Positions 11,500 to 23,220 of a stretch of 64,000 nucleotides of DNA are shown here, in pieces; the first letter of the stretch is position 1; each line of letters begins with the position of its first letter. Source of the stretch: Gigaspora margarita (lineage: Eukaryota > Glomeromycota > Glomeromycetes > Diversisporales > Gigasporaceae). The DNA lies in assembly GCA_009809945.1 (NCBI GenBank), contig WTPW01002109.1, forward strand, positions 12,026-76,025, given 5' to 3'. The notes under the pieces were generated by a model. That model did not search any database. It saw nothing but the letters and a program-made list of their open reading frames with translations, and was not told the DNA's origin. A program made the position numbers and the translations under genes.

Positions 11500-11840
11500 A
11501 AAAAGTTTGTAGTGCAGGTTTTTTGATTCTAATGATAGTAAGGTATTAAAATTGGTTAAAAACTCAGTAAAATATAAATTTTTAAAAATTGGATATTAAA
11601 ATTTAGTAATAAAACTAACTTATAAATTAATCAATCAGAATTAGTAATTTTGTGTACCCAGATAATTTTGAACAAACTCAGAAAGTTTTGTGATATATAC
11701 AAGTATATTTTTTAAAATATAATAATAGTTTGAAATTTTACTATAATAAATAAATTATTTTATTTATATTTTATAAAATTTTAATAAAAATTAGTTGTAA
11801 TTTAAAAAGTTTTATAAGTAACATAGGTCAATTTTATATG
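11500..11840 (+). repeat. Core repeat shared with the TTAA elements
   Basis: Contains TTTTTTGATTCTAATGATAG, ATTAAAATTGG and ATATACAAGTATATTTTTT. The same order is found inside 17435-17930 and, inverted, inside 18556-19070. I could not define TIRs for this copy. Confidence 0.45.
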
Positions 11841-12189
11841 AAAATTTCAAAATACCATATAAAACTATATAAAAATAATCTATGTATCCTCTATCATTAA
11901 TATAGTTTCTAATTAATAAACAATTATATTATATAAACTATTAATTGGAATTATATTATTTAATATATCTTATTAAAATAGATTAAATAGTACTGAAATT
12001 ATCTAATTCTATTTAATAGTTTGCAAGTTTTATTATTCAATTAAAATAATTTAAGATAGATATCTAATTTAATACAATAATTTTTATAAATATATTATAA
12101 AATATATTAATTAAAATCAAATAATTTAGTACTTTTAATTTGTTTTGTTAAATAGTAATAAAATTATATTTTTAATTGATGCATTCTAT

Positions 12190-12420
12190 ACAGACCTGTG
12201 GGTCAATAACATAGCAGTTATGCTTCTAGCTTGCAAATCAAAGATTGCTGGTTCAAATCTCTCTAGAGGTAAAATAGAAAAACTAGCTGGTTAGGGAACT
12301 AAAACACTATGAGAAGACAAGAACCCAGAACATCTATAAATGAACTTAATTGGGCAGTTACCATTATCAAATCTGTGGTAGTAAAGAGAAATAAGTTTGA
12401 ATCTGATTTAGAATAACTGA
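12190..12420 (+). mobile_element. Possible tRNA-derived SINE
   Basis: GGGTCAATAACATAGCAG resembles a degenerate A box, and GGTTCAAATCT about 45 bases later is a good B box. A second B-box-like AAGTTTGAATCTG near 12390 may indicate a dimer. A similar arrangement lies at 37205-37500. No intact tRNA cloverleaf was established by eye. Confidence 0.4.
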
Positions 12421-12937
12421 AGTACAGGGACTATCAAAAATTTGGAAATAAAATTGTAAATTTTTATTTGGATATCGATTAATATTTGGAAAAATTTGAA
12501 TATTAAACTTTATTATTTTCATTGATTAAAATATAATATATTTAACATTTTCAATAAATCTTCACTTAAATTTTGTCTATCAGACATAGTTGTTGGGTTT
12601 GGTTTGATGATTTTAGATATGCTTCACATTTTTTAGAGGATTTTGGAATTTATATATGAAAAAATAAAGGCCTTGTTCTTATAATTGAAAATTCATGTGC
12701 ATGACTATAGGCAGTAGTTTTTTTAATATTTTTATTATTTGTGTATTGTTTTTTTTTAATAAATTGTTACACAAACCTTTGCCATTAAGTAATGTGAACA
12801 ACAAATGAAACAGTCAATAAACCTATTTTTGTTTGGTCTCTATATGAGATAAATAAGCAATAAATATTAAAAAAAATTAGCTACTAAACTGTAAAAGAAA
12901 GCACTATTACTAGGATTGGTTGAATAATGGGTAATAG

Positions 12938-13115
12938 AGGACCCTGAAATATACATAGATAGGTCAGGTATAAGTTTGCTTATTTTTGGTTTTTTTTGTG
13001 CAGATCTTTTCTATTTATAGTAATTTTTTGCTTATTTTTGAGATTTTTTGCAGATCATTCCTTTTTTAGTAATTTTATAATTAACCTGACCTATCTATGT
13101 ATATTTCGGGGTCCT
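12938..13115. mobile_element. MITE with AGGACCC ends and 8-bp duplication
   Basis: The ends AGGACCCTGAAATATACATA and TATGTATATTTCGGGGTCCT are inverted over about 32 bp with one mismatch. The flanking GGTAATAG and GGTAAGAG are an 8-bp target duplication with one mismatch. The interior has repeated TTTGCTTATTTTTG and TTTTTTGCAGATC. Confidence 0.7.
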
Positions 13116-13319
13116 GGTAAGAGTAAATTTGAAAGCAAATTTTTAGGAAAATGGCCTTTTTACTTTTAGCTAATAATCAAACAAGTAGATATTAAAATAT
13201 TCTATACACTTTATTATGGATTTAAAAGTCCATTTTTGTAAGAACTTGATTATACTAAATTTTAACAACAAATAATTCTCAACTATGATTGACTAATTTT
13301 GGGGTGTACATGTTTAAAA

Positions 13320-13490
13320 AATAAACTATTTAACTATCATTTGATGTTATGCACTCCTCTCTGATTGGTTGAATGTAGGTTCCATATCACATAAATTATA
13401 AAATTGTCCAAAATTTGCTAAACTGTTATATGATATTACACATTCTCTAATTGGTTGAACATGGTCCCAGATTATATGACTAGCAAAATT
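13320..13490. repeat. Two-unit degenerate tandem repeat
   Basis: Two ~90-bp units share GATRTTAYRCAYTC, CTSTRATTGGTTGAAYRTRG and a following AGATTATATGAC-like block. Confidence 0.4.
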
Positions 13491-14231
13491 TGGCTGAAGT
13501 TTAGAAAATTTGGGCTAAACACCAAAATTTGGAAATCTTAAAATTTGAGGTCAAAATTTGAAAAATTTTAAAAAAATTTGGATCCAAATTTTTGACAGTC
13601 CCTGTTGCAAAATGTAATATAAGTACTAAGCTGATATTTGTAATACTATATGAACTTATGATACTATCAGACCAAACAGATAAATTTTTGGTTTGGTGCT
13701 AGTCCTGGTGAAACTGTTTTTGATATTCAATCTGTCTGCAAATTGTGTGACAAATTGCAACTCGGTGCTCATAAAAGTAACCAATTGGGTTTTATATTAT
13801 TGAATACTTAATTGTAATGTTGGATTTATTAGTAGAACTCTTCAAAGTTCTCAGAGTTGCCTGGGTGATAAAACTTGTAAAGGTGAATTACATCAAGATT
13901 TGTCAAAGATAAAAAAAAAATTGATATATCCTATAATATTTATTATAAAATATTATTTGTACCAAATAAGATATATCAAATTAGAAGCATATTTTTAAAC
14001 AAACTTTATTATGCAATTTCTTGTAATTTAGCAATTAGATTTAGATAATTTTGATACTATTTGATTTGTCTTAATAAAATAAATTAAATAATATTATAAT
14101 TATCTGGTTCTAATTAATCTATAATATAAAAAGGCAATCACTATTTGTATACTAGTGTATAAACACAAGTAAATATGATAACTTAAAATTCTGCTTATAA
14201 AACCATTCTTTGGGCTATAACAAAAATATTT

Positions 14232-14318
14232 CTTGCAAAATTTTATTATAAACTATAACCCTTGCAAAATTTTATTATAAACTATAACCCTTGCAAAATT
14301 TTATTATAAACTATAACC
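14232..14318. repeat. 29-bp tandem repeat, three units
   Basis: CTTGCAAAATTTTATTATAA followed by ACTATAACC repeats at 14232, 14261 and 14290 with essentially no change. It lies inside a TTAGGG-type module on the minus strand (CCCTAACC at 14340-14354). Confidence 0.8.
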
Positions 14319-14644
14319 CTTTCAATCCCAAAGCTCATACTAACCCTAACCTTAAATCAGGATTAATTTTAGTCTATAATTTATATTTGCAAATCAATTC
14401 ATTAGTACCCATGCAATATACATAGTGTATAAATAGTTTTTTCTATATAAAAAATAATAATTTTATTTTTTCAAAATAAAGATATTAATTTGGCTAAATT
14501 TAATATATAAAAAATTTTTTAAAAATTCAAAAATATAATAATGTCATAATTATTTAGTTCTAATTAATTAATAATATAAAAAATATTAAACTTTATTTTT
14601 TCAAAATATCAAAATAGAGATATTAATTTGGCTAAATTAATATA

Positions 14645-16538
14645 CAGTCTTCCTCCCATATAATCACCCAGTTTGTCTAGCACTTTTTGGTGATTCTATA
14701 GAGGGGTGATTGAATAGAATTACTTCTATATAATCACATAATATACAATAATACATATAATATGATTTTAAAAAGGTAAATTATATAGTTACTATTAGAT
14801 CAGACTCAAACTCAATAATGAGTTAGTCTAGATCCAGTCCAAAGTCTGCAGACTAGTTTGAGTCTAAATATGTTTATATGTATTTTTTGGTGCTGAAAAA
14901 GTTTACTTAGTGCATAAAGTTAGAATTAATTAGTAAAATTTTGGGAATTATAAGATTTTATAGAATTTTATTAATAAAATTCTACAAAATCTTATAATTC
15001 CCAAAATTTTAGTAATTAATTCTAACTTCTTGCACTAAGTAAACTTGTTCAACACCTAAAAATACATTAAATCAGCAAAGTTGTTTTTTATTTTACTTGA
15101 AATTTGGAGGAAGGATGCATAATTTTGATTTTTGATCAAAAAAGTCAAATTTAAGCATCTTTTCTCAAAATTTTAAGTAAAATAAAAACAACTCTGCCGA
15201 TTTAATGTATTTTTAGGTACTGAACAAGTTTACTTAGTGCATAAATTTAGAATTATTTTGGCAAACATGAAGATTTTGTAGAATTTTATTAATAAAATTC
15301 TATAAAATCTTATGATTCCAAAATTTTACTAAATAATTCTAACTTTATGCACTAAATAAACTTGTTCAGCACCTATAAATACATTAAATCGGCAAAGTTG
15401 TTTTTATTTTACTTGAAATTTGGAGGAAAGATGCATAATTTTGGATTTTTGATCAAAAAAGCCAAATTTTAGCATCTTTCCTCCAAATTTCAAGTAAAAT
15501 AAAAACAACTCTGCCGATTTAATGTATTTTTAGATGCTGAACAAGTTTACTTAGTGCATAAAGTTAGAATTATTTAGTAAATTTTTGGGAATCATAAGAT
15601 TTTTATAGAATTTTATTAATAAAATTCTACAAAATCTTCATGATTACCAAAACTTTATTAATTAATTCTAACTTTATGCATTAAATAAACTTGTTCAGCA
15701 CCCAAAAATATATTAAATCGGCAAAGTTGTTTTTATTTTACTTGAAATTTNGAGNAAANNTGCATNATTTTGGATTTTTGATCAAAAAANCCAAATTTTA
15801 GCATNTTTCCTCCAAATTTCAAGTAAAATAAAAAAAGCTCTNTCGATTTAATGTATTTTTAGGTGCTGAACAAGTTTACTTAGTGCATAAAGTTAGAATT
15901 GTTTAGTAAGATTTTGGGAATCATAAGATTTTATAGAATTTTATTAATAAAATTCTACAAAATCTTCATGATTGCCAAAATTTTATTAATTAATTCTAAC
16001 TTTGCACTAAGTAAACTTGTTCAGCACCTAAAAATACATTAAATCGGCAGAGTTGTTTTTTATTTTACTTGAAATTTGGAGAAAGATGCTTAAATTTGAC
16101 TTTTTTGATCAAAAATCAAAATTATGCATCTTTCCTCCAAATTTCAAGTAAAATAAAAAACAACTTTGCCGATTTAATGTATTTTTAGGTGCTTAACAAG
16201 TTTACTTAGTGCAAGAAGTTAGAATTAATTAGTAAAATTTTGGGAATTATAAGATTTTGTAGAATTTTATTAATAAAATTTTATAAAATTAAAAAAAATA
16301 TTATTTGTGTTTAACCAATCACAATTATGCATTTACGGCCAATTAAAAATTGTGATTATAGAGAAGTATTTTTTTTAATAAATTAGCATAATGAATGTTT
16401 AAAAAAATGTGATAGTGATTATACTATTGATGTGATTATATAAAGGTATTTTTAATATAAAAAAAATGACTGTACAAAATTATGTGATTATATAGAGATT
16501 GTGATTATATAGGAGGTGATTGTATGGGAGGAAGACTG
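14645..16538. mobile_element. 1.9-kb TA-flanked element filled with palindromes
   Basis: The left end CAGTCTTCCTCCCATATAAT mirrors the right end, which reads GTATGGGAGGAAGACTG; TA flanks both (14643-14644, 16539-16540). Subterminal stretches repeat GTGATTATATAGAG-type sequence on both sides. No transposase ORF is present; most of the interior is the repeat array described next. Confidence 0.7.
14875..16285. repeat. Array of alternating palindromes, period ~325 bp
   Basis: Two palindrome types alternate. Type A is centred on GAATTTTATTAATAAAATTC near 14972, 15290, 15620, 15945 and 16270. Type B is centred on TTTTTGATCAAAAAA near 15135, 15452, 15781 and 16109. Arms carry CTGAACAAGTTTACTTAGTG and ACATTAAATCGGCAAAGTTG. 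The whole array therefore reads similarly on both strands. Undetermined bases at 15752-15842 suggest the assembly was uncertain here. Confidence 0.8.
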
Positions 16539-17076
16539 TATATAATATTATTAAAAATTCAAAAAAAAACAAATTTGCTTGTATTACAATCCAAAATAGT
16601 ATAAATATTTAAACTAAATAATTTTTATTAATTCAAATTCAAATTATTATTACTAGTTTGCAAAAATTTATATCCAAAAGTGTATAAATTTTTTATTTTA
16701 AAATATATACAAATCTAGACTATAATTTATCTAAAAATTATAAATAAAGTAATTTGAGCTTTAATTTCTATATATAATTTAAATTTTTGTACTTGTATAA
16801 AAGGAGTATACTTCTTATGATAATTTATTTAAATTATTAATAAATCTTTTGTACTTGTACAAAAGGAGTATACTTCTTATAATAGCTTATTTAAATTATT
16901 AATCAAAATAAAATTAAGATCTTATTTTAATTAATAGATAGGATTGAACTATACTAAATTTAGTATATTGTACTAGTTTTTGTATGGCTTGAAGTTATCT
17001 GCTAATTTTATATAATAATTTTATTTTAAAAAATTTTTTAAGATCTTTAAATAGTAGGCAACTAGTATTTAAAAGC
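16300..17076. other. AT-rich stretch with no gene
   Basis: After the TIR of the previous element, the sequence holds a ~60-bp duplicated block with TTGTACTTGTA and AAAGGAGTATACTTCTTAT (about 16790-16820 and 16850-16880). Nothing else is recognisable. Confidence 0.4.
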
Positions 17077-17434
17077 TTACAGTCACAGGGCGTGTCCTTA
17101 TCTGATAATCTTATTAGTGAAATTTTCTTTGTGTAACATACATCAGCGTGACTTTTTTTTTTAACTACTTCAATTATTAATAGCAAATACTATTCAACTT
17201 TAAGCAAGTTTTACTTTACGGGTTATATGCTTTTGTTTTGTAACAGAAATACCTGTATTACTTTATTTTTTATAAAATAAAATCAGGCCTAAAACTTGCA
17301 ATTTTTTAACACAAATGTCAAGATTCTCTTCAAAGTATTGCAAAACAAGGCCAGCTTAGCTTTGATAATGACTGCGAATCAAGAGCATTACAACTCTCAT
17401 TATTGATGAAAGAACACTTTAGTTGTAGCTTTAA

Positions 17435-17930
17435 GGGTAGGGGGTATGTCGATCATTTTTCATATGATTTTTATGTCACTATTTTTTCTTTTGAATATTA
17501 AAAAATATTTTATTATGTAAACTGGTTTTAAAAATTAATTAAATTTTGTAGAATAGGTTTTTCTGATTCTAATGGTAGTAAAATTATCAAAATTGGTCAA
17601 ATATTTATCAAGATACATATATTTAAAGGTTAGATATCATTTTGTCATATGATGATCATATGATATTTATTTAATAATCTTGTGTAATCCCGGAAAATTT
17701 GGAGGCTCCCCAGAAACTTTACAATATATACAAGTATATTTTTTTAAAATATTTTATTTGTTAAAATTTTTACTACTATAAAGAACATAATCTAAACTAT
17801 TTACTACAAAAATTTGATAAAAATTAATTGTAATAGTAAAAAGTTTAATTAGTAGCAAATTTCTATTTTTTGTAAAAATCACGTTGTGACACTAAGATCA
17901 TATAAGAAATGATCGACATACCCCCTACCC
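17435..17930 (+). mobile_element. TTAA-flanked MITE, copy 1 (496 bp)
   Basis: The ends GGGTAGGGGGTATGTCGATC and GATCGACATACCCCCTACCC are perfect inverses and similarity continues inward (ATTTCTTATATGAT versus ATTTTTCATATGAT). TTAA flanks both ends (17431-17434, 17931-17934). TTAA targeting is typical of piggyBac-type elements (family knowledge). Confidence 0.75.
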
Positions 17931-18555
17931 TTAAAGTGTTTGCTAAGAGGTTCCTGTTTCATAAGGTAGATTGGAGAGTTAATTCAAATTATTTTTACTT
18001 TTATTTCTATATGAAAAGGGATCTTTTTGCATGATCTAAATGATCATATGTGACAAAACAGGTATTTAAAAAGATCTTTAAAGATCATTTAAGTTTTATT
18101 TAAAATTTTAAATGTATACAATCTACATGCGATAATGCAATAGTTGCACAGATCAATATATAGATGGATAAGTTTTGTTTTTTTTTGTTATTTTTATTTT
18201 TTTTACTAAAGCTAAACTAATTAATTTTTTCTATATTGTCACTTTAAACCTTGGAGTTAAAGCTTTTCTCTTTTATAGGTAATTTCCATTGAGCTTGATC
18301 GTTTCTGTTTGGCATTGGTTATGAAGTTGCCATTTCAGTAGGTTTCGTGCCTATTGTTTATAATAGTTTTATACAATATTTCACTTTGAATTTCATGAAG
18401 CTACATGATGTGCAAGGTGTAAGCTATCACTTATTATCAAAAATTTATAGAGAACACAACTAGTAGAACAATTAACTTTGGATCTTGTTATCATAATTGA
18501 GCTATTGTCCTTCTACTCAAAAATTCAAATTGGGGTCCTTGCTTTTACCTGTTAA

Positions 18556-19070
18556 GGGTAGAGTACATGTAGATCATTTTCTATATAAGTTTGATGTACC
18601 AAAAAATTTCTATATAGATAATACCTGATAACAAAAATATGCTACAAATAAAAATTTTTATAAACATAACCCAAGTTTATCAAATTTTAATAGCTTATAG
18701 ATAAAAGTAGTTTATTTATTGTTGTAAAGTTTAAAATTTATATTATTTTAAAAAAATATACTTGTTTATATTATAGTTTTCTGGGGCAAATCCAAATTCA
18801 CTGTAGTAACAATCTGATTGGTCAATTATCATATGATTTTCATATGATTTTTATAACAAATTTATAATATCTAATTTTTAAAGAATTATATCTTTATGAA
18901 TTTTAATTCAAATCTGATAATTTAACTACCATTAGAATTGGAAAACCCTATTCTACAAACTTTGTTTAGAAATTTAAAGCAGTTCTCTTAATAAAATTTT
19001 TCTAAATATCAAATATAAAAAAAATCGGACATTAAAATCATATGACAAATGATCTACATGTACTCTACTC
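18556..19070 (-). mobile_element. TTAA-flanked MITE, copy 2 (515 bp)
   Basis: The left end GGGTAGAGTACATGTAGATC mirrors the right end GATCTACATGTACTCTACTC, with TTAA at 18552-18555 and 19071-19074. Its interior matches copy 1 in inverse orientation (TAGAATAGGGTTTTCCAATTC against TAGAATAGGTTTTTCTGATTC). Confidence 0.75.
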
Positions 19071-20948
19071 TTAAATTGGACATTGGTCAGTACTTCTATA
19101 TTTGTATCTTTAATTCTAATATATGAATTATGTTTAAAAGCAAATTGGATCATATTTGGGTAAGTATAAATTATCTTTTACTAAAAAATCCAAGTAATTT
19201 ATATTACCAAATTTTAAATATTTGATACTTAATTTTAAAATTCTTTATGTTGGTATAATTAAAACACTTCATACAACTAAAATAGGCTAGGGATGCAAGT
19301 TTAATATTATATGATAATTTCTGCTATGCACCAAGCAACGAAGCATGCTAGCAAGACAAAAAACCTTGTGAAAAATTTTTTTTATTCTAAAAACTACACT
19401 ATTTTCAAACATATTTTATACATTATTAAATTTTATTATACTATGCAAATATATTAATTATATAAAAGCCTTTGAATATTTAATTTTAAACAAATCTTTT
19501 TCATTTTATTCATTATTAATTTCTTAATATAGAATAATACAACTTTTTTGCTCGTGAAATTTGACCAAATTTAAAAAATAATTAAACCCAATCTTTAATC
19601 AAAATATTATTCATTAAAGAAAAAAAAATTCTTTAATAGATCAAAATAAATAAAATTAATATTTAACTGTACTAAAAATCCAAGCAATTCACATAACCAA
19701 ATTTTAAATATTGGATATTTTAATCAATTATTTTTTATTTTTTGATTAAAAATTTGATCATAGTAAAATTATATAGTGACCTTTCATAGATTTAATTAAA
19801 TATACTGTGTGATATCCTAAGATTACTATGACATATATCTGGGTGTTTTCTTCTGCTAATTAAGCAACCCATAATGTTTTTTAGCATCATATAAAATTCT
19901 TTTCTTTTTATTTATGACTATCATCCCAACAGGTCATTAAGAATTCTATAACAATGCCTGTTATCTTGACAGGCCAAGTCTCAACAGGCCAAGTTTCTAA
20001 ACCCAATAGGTTATCAAAGTGTTAGAATCTTGTACAAATGACTGTTATCCCAACAGGTCAATTACAAATACAAATATATTAGGCACATACTGTTATGCTA
20101 TACAAGCCTACCAGATTCTATGCAAGTCTAATCATGCTTAGATCTATTTGTGATGAAGAAAAAAACTTGCTATTATGACTAAAGGGAAGCTAAAAAGTGT
20201 GTGCTTAGTTCTATTATTGTGGCAAAAAAGAAAAGATGACTAAATTAATAAAAGTATAAAACAGGCATTTTTTGCATGTAGCATTTAAAATCTTTGTTTA
20301 ACCTTCATGTGAAGTGTAAATTGTTGAAATGACTACTGGGAATTGTTTGTAAAGAAATATTTGTAAAGGAAGTAGAGTTGCAAAATAGACTGTTAGTTGA
20401 AATCGATTAGAAGCTATGTATTACAGGGGTTAGTGTGCTCTAACTTTGAGTGAAGATTCTCTTTGAACTAAAGAAAGTTAAGAATCGAGATTTTGTAGTT
20501 TGATAACAAAACATCCAAACTATATTTTTGACTTAATATACAATAGTTGAATAGTTTCACAAATTTGTAGTTATCATAAGAAAAATTTTTTCAAGGACAA
20601 AATTTCTATATGAAAATCAAATGATCGATATCGAAATTATCATATGAACAACATTTTGAACCCCTGTAAAAGGACATGTCCTGTGACTGTTATAGATTAC
20701 AATTTTTTTAAAATTTTAACAATCTTTTATATTTTACAAAATTTTGCAAAAATTTAATTAGTAATTTTCTGTATTAAAATTAGAAAATTTCAATTATATG
20801 TAAAAGCTGTAATATATGCTTTAATTTAATATTTTTTTTAAAAAACAACAATATCTTATTTACAATTTTTATTGAAAATTAAAGAAATTTATTATATAAA
20901 GTTTTTTTAAAAATTATTTAAAATTTTTTAAAAAAGAATACTAATATA

Positions 20949-21240
20949 CACCACAGGTAATTATCACCTGTCATTCAATAGCCAATTAAATTTTAGGATC
21001 AGGTATAACATGTAAATCAATTTTGTATAACAAAAACAACCAAAAATACAAAATTTTTAAAAAATTGCTTCTAACTTAGAAATTTGCCTATAAAACTACT
21101 TTTTATACAAAAAAAACCTTTTTTTACAAAATTTTACCCTTAACCTAACCCTAACATTAATGAGGTGAGTTTTTGTTTTGATAAAAATAATAATTTTTAT
21201 TTATGTATTGTAAAAGCACAGGTGATAATCACCTATGGTG
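20949..21240. mobile_element. MITE with CAYAGGTRATTATCACCTG ends
   Basis: About 24-bp TIRs: CCACAGGTAATTATCACCTG left, CAGGTGATAATCACCTATGG right. Each end is itself nearly palindromic. Subterminal AATTTTAGGATCAGG then TATAACA and internal CCTAACCCTAAC link it to the elements at 9441 and 27321. Confidence 0.65.
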
Positions 21241-22200
21241 AATATTATATTATTTCTTTTTAAAAATCATATAAAATGCTAACAATAGTAATAATTTTTA
21301 TTAATACTAAATAAACCATACATTATAAAGTTAAAATTTTTATTATATAAATAATAAAAATTTTTTAAATATAATATGCATGCCCATGTATTTTTAATAT
21401 TATAAGCTTTTAGTTTATAAAATTTACTAATAATTTATAAAAATAAATATAAATAACAATGTACTAAATCTATATATCTGAAATTACAAATAATTGAATA
21501 TTTAAAAAAAATCATTTAAAAATAATTTTTTTTATAATATTAAAATAAATATTGCCAAACTATTTTTGAATATCTAACAGATTTTTGTATATAAAAATAA
21601 AAATATATATAATTTTTAAAAATTTTAATACATTTTTAAAATGTACTAAATCTAGTACAAAAGTGTAAATCCAACCATTAATATTAAAAAAATAATTATT
21701 AACTTTTTTATAATTATTTATTATATAAATTTATTTAAATATATATATATTATTATAAGCTATATTTATACTATTTTTTTATTAAATAAAAATATTTTTT
21801 AATTAAAAAAATTATATAACTATTATTAAAAATTAATTTTTTTAATAAAATCAATAAGCAGCAATTATAGTATTAATATTAATTTATAAATGTAATAGAC
21901 TGCTAATTTTTTTATAATAAATAGCCTTTTCTTTTTTACTGAAATTTATACAATTACTTTGCTATTATTAATATTAATTATATATAATTTATCGATTTGA
22001 TTAAATATTTACAAATTTAGATTTACAAAAATTTGGAATAATTGTAAATTCATTAATATATACTCTGTTCTGCAATTTTGATAAAAAATTTAGCTAAAAA
22101 AAAACTATTTTCAAACCAAAAAAAATTTAATATTTAAAAAATTAATAAAAAATATAACTACAAACTATATATTATATTTACTAATAAAAAATATACTAAA
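21241..22200. other. Extremely AT-rich, gene-free stretch
   Basis: Runs of A and T with almost no G or C. No open frame of meaning, no RNA gene and no TIR pair recognised. Confidence 0.5.
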
Positions 22201-22374
22201 CAATCAGATTTTTCTAAATACAATCTCTCTAGATGCATAACCTCTCTAAATCTAGGATTTGGTTTGATCCCAGTTCATATGTTACTTATAGATTTTTACC
22301 TTTCTAAATGCATATTTCTCAAATACAAGATTTTTTAAAGGCCTTACAGCTATGCATTTAGAGAGGTCTGACCG
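22201..22374. mobile_element. Pogo/Tc2-like MITE, degraded
   Basis: The right end CATTTAGAGAGGTCTGACCG mirrors a weaker left end CAATCAGATTTTTCTAAATA. Internal CTCTCTAGATGCATAACCTC and CTTTCTAAATGCAT repeat the motif. TA follows the right end. Related in style to 11042-11383. Confidence 0.5.
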
Positions 22375-22872
22375 TAATAACAAAAATATTAAATTTATTA
22401 ATGAAAATAAATATTTTAAAAACAATATAGTGTAAATAATTTTACTAATAAAAAACAAACACCAAAAAACAAATAAAACTAAAAAATACTTTAGTCGGTA
22501 ATTTAAGATGTTAAAATATTAAAAAAATTGTAAAAATTTAGCGAAGTTATAAATAACTTCAATGCTCACTAGAGATAAATATAATATATTATGAATACCT
22601 TATTCAAAAATATTTAGCACTAAAAAACTTTTTTAATTTAAAATTTTAAAAAAAATTTGATAATAATAAAAACATATGAGATGAATTTTATCTCTGGTGA
22701 ATTCTGATTTTAAGTTTAAATTATAATAATATTTTTTGCAATAAAAAAATATTATATTGTTTGAAAAGAAAAAGCCGGACATTATGTACATCATGGGTCA
22801 TGTGAAAATCACATGCCCTTATTTTATTTCTAAAAGGCTCTCGAGTTCTCGACGTTTTATCTTGATGTGAAA

Positions 22873-23220
22873 CTAATTTGCATTGACTGTTTCATCATTT
22901 ATAACAACATCATCATTAGAACTAATTTCCATGTTTTTATTAGTACCGTGATGAATTTGAATATCATTTATTTGGCTTTCTTCGAGCATGCTTTGGGCCA
23001 CGTATGTCGTTACGCTAGTAGCTTTAGAACTGTCAAATACAAACTCTTTTTCAAACTTAGAGAGGCGTCTCTTCAAAATTTCAACCTCTTCTTTTAAGAA
23101 TTTATTCTCACTCTGAGAATCTACATACGCTTTTTCATATATTTTTGCTTTATCTTCTAAACTGCGAAGGCGTTCACGATAAGAACGTTGATTCTTCAGC
23201 TGCTTTTTAGCTGATGACAT
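22873..23220 (-). CDS. Small bZIP-like protein (115 residues)
   Basis: The reading frame starts with an ATG and ends in TAG. Residues 5-17 are basic and include NQRSYRER, which resembles the QRAFRER part of Yap/AP-1-like fungal bZIP basic regions. The usual upstream Asn-x2-Ala-Ala is not preserved (QLKN instead). A coiled coil follows with heptad d positions at L21, Y28, S35, L42, L49 and F56, and an E-N-K-F-L-K segment as in many zippers. The C-terminal half is acidic and polar with no known domain. Codons are less AT-biased than the flanks, and this region lacks transposon ends, so it may be a real single-exon host gene. DNA-binding transcription-factor function is inferred; the changed basic region and short length leave open a partner-only or truncated form. 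Confidence 0.6.
   Translation of the reverse strand: MSSAKKQLKNQRSYRERLRSLEDKAKIYEKAYVDSQSENKFLKEEVEILKRRLSKFEKEFVFDSSKATSVTTYVAQSMLEESQINDIQIHHGTNKNMEISSNDDVVINDETVNAN

Larger units (their letters stand above)
12425..13604. mobile_element. 1.18-kb element with CAGGGACTRTCAAAAATTTG ends
   Basis: The left end CAGGGACTATCAAAAATTTG and the inverse of the right end, CAGGGACTGTCAAAAATTTG, differ at one of 20 bases. TA lies outside on the left and TT on the right. CAGGG-type ends suggest a pogo/Tigger-like origin (inference). A second element (12938-13115) is inserted inside. No transposase frame is visible. Confidence 0.6.
17077..20692. mobile_element. 3.6-kb element with CAGTCACAGGRCRTGTCCTT ends
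   Basis: The left end TACAGTCACAGGGCGTGTCC and the inverse of the right end, AACAGTCACAGGACATGTCC, are near-identical and related to the ends at 8015-10635 and 39939-40952. Two TTAA-flanked MITEs lie inside. The rest (19.1-20.6 kb) may be a decayed internal region, but I found no transposase motif. Confidence 0.45.

Noticed and set aside
12190-12270. Functional tRNA gene
   Set aside because: The B box is good, but I could not pair acceptor and anticodon stems; a SINE head explains it better.
14232-14318. CRISPR-like array
   Set aside because: The three 29-bp units are directly contiguous without spacers, in a eukaryotic context.
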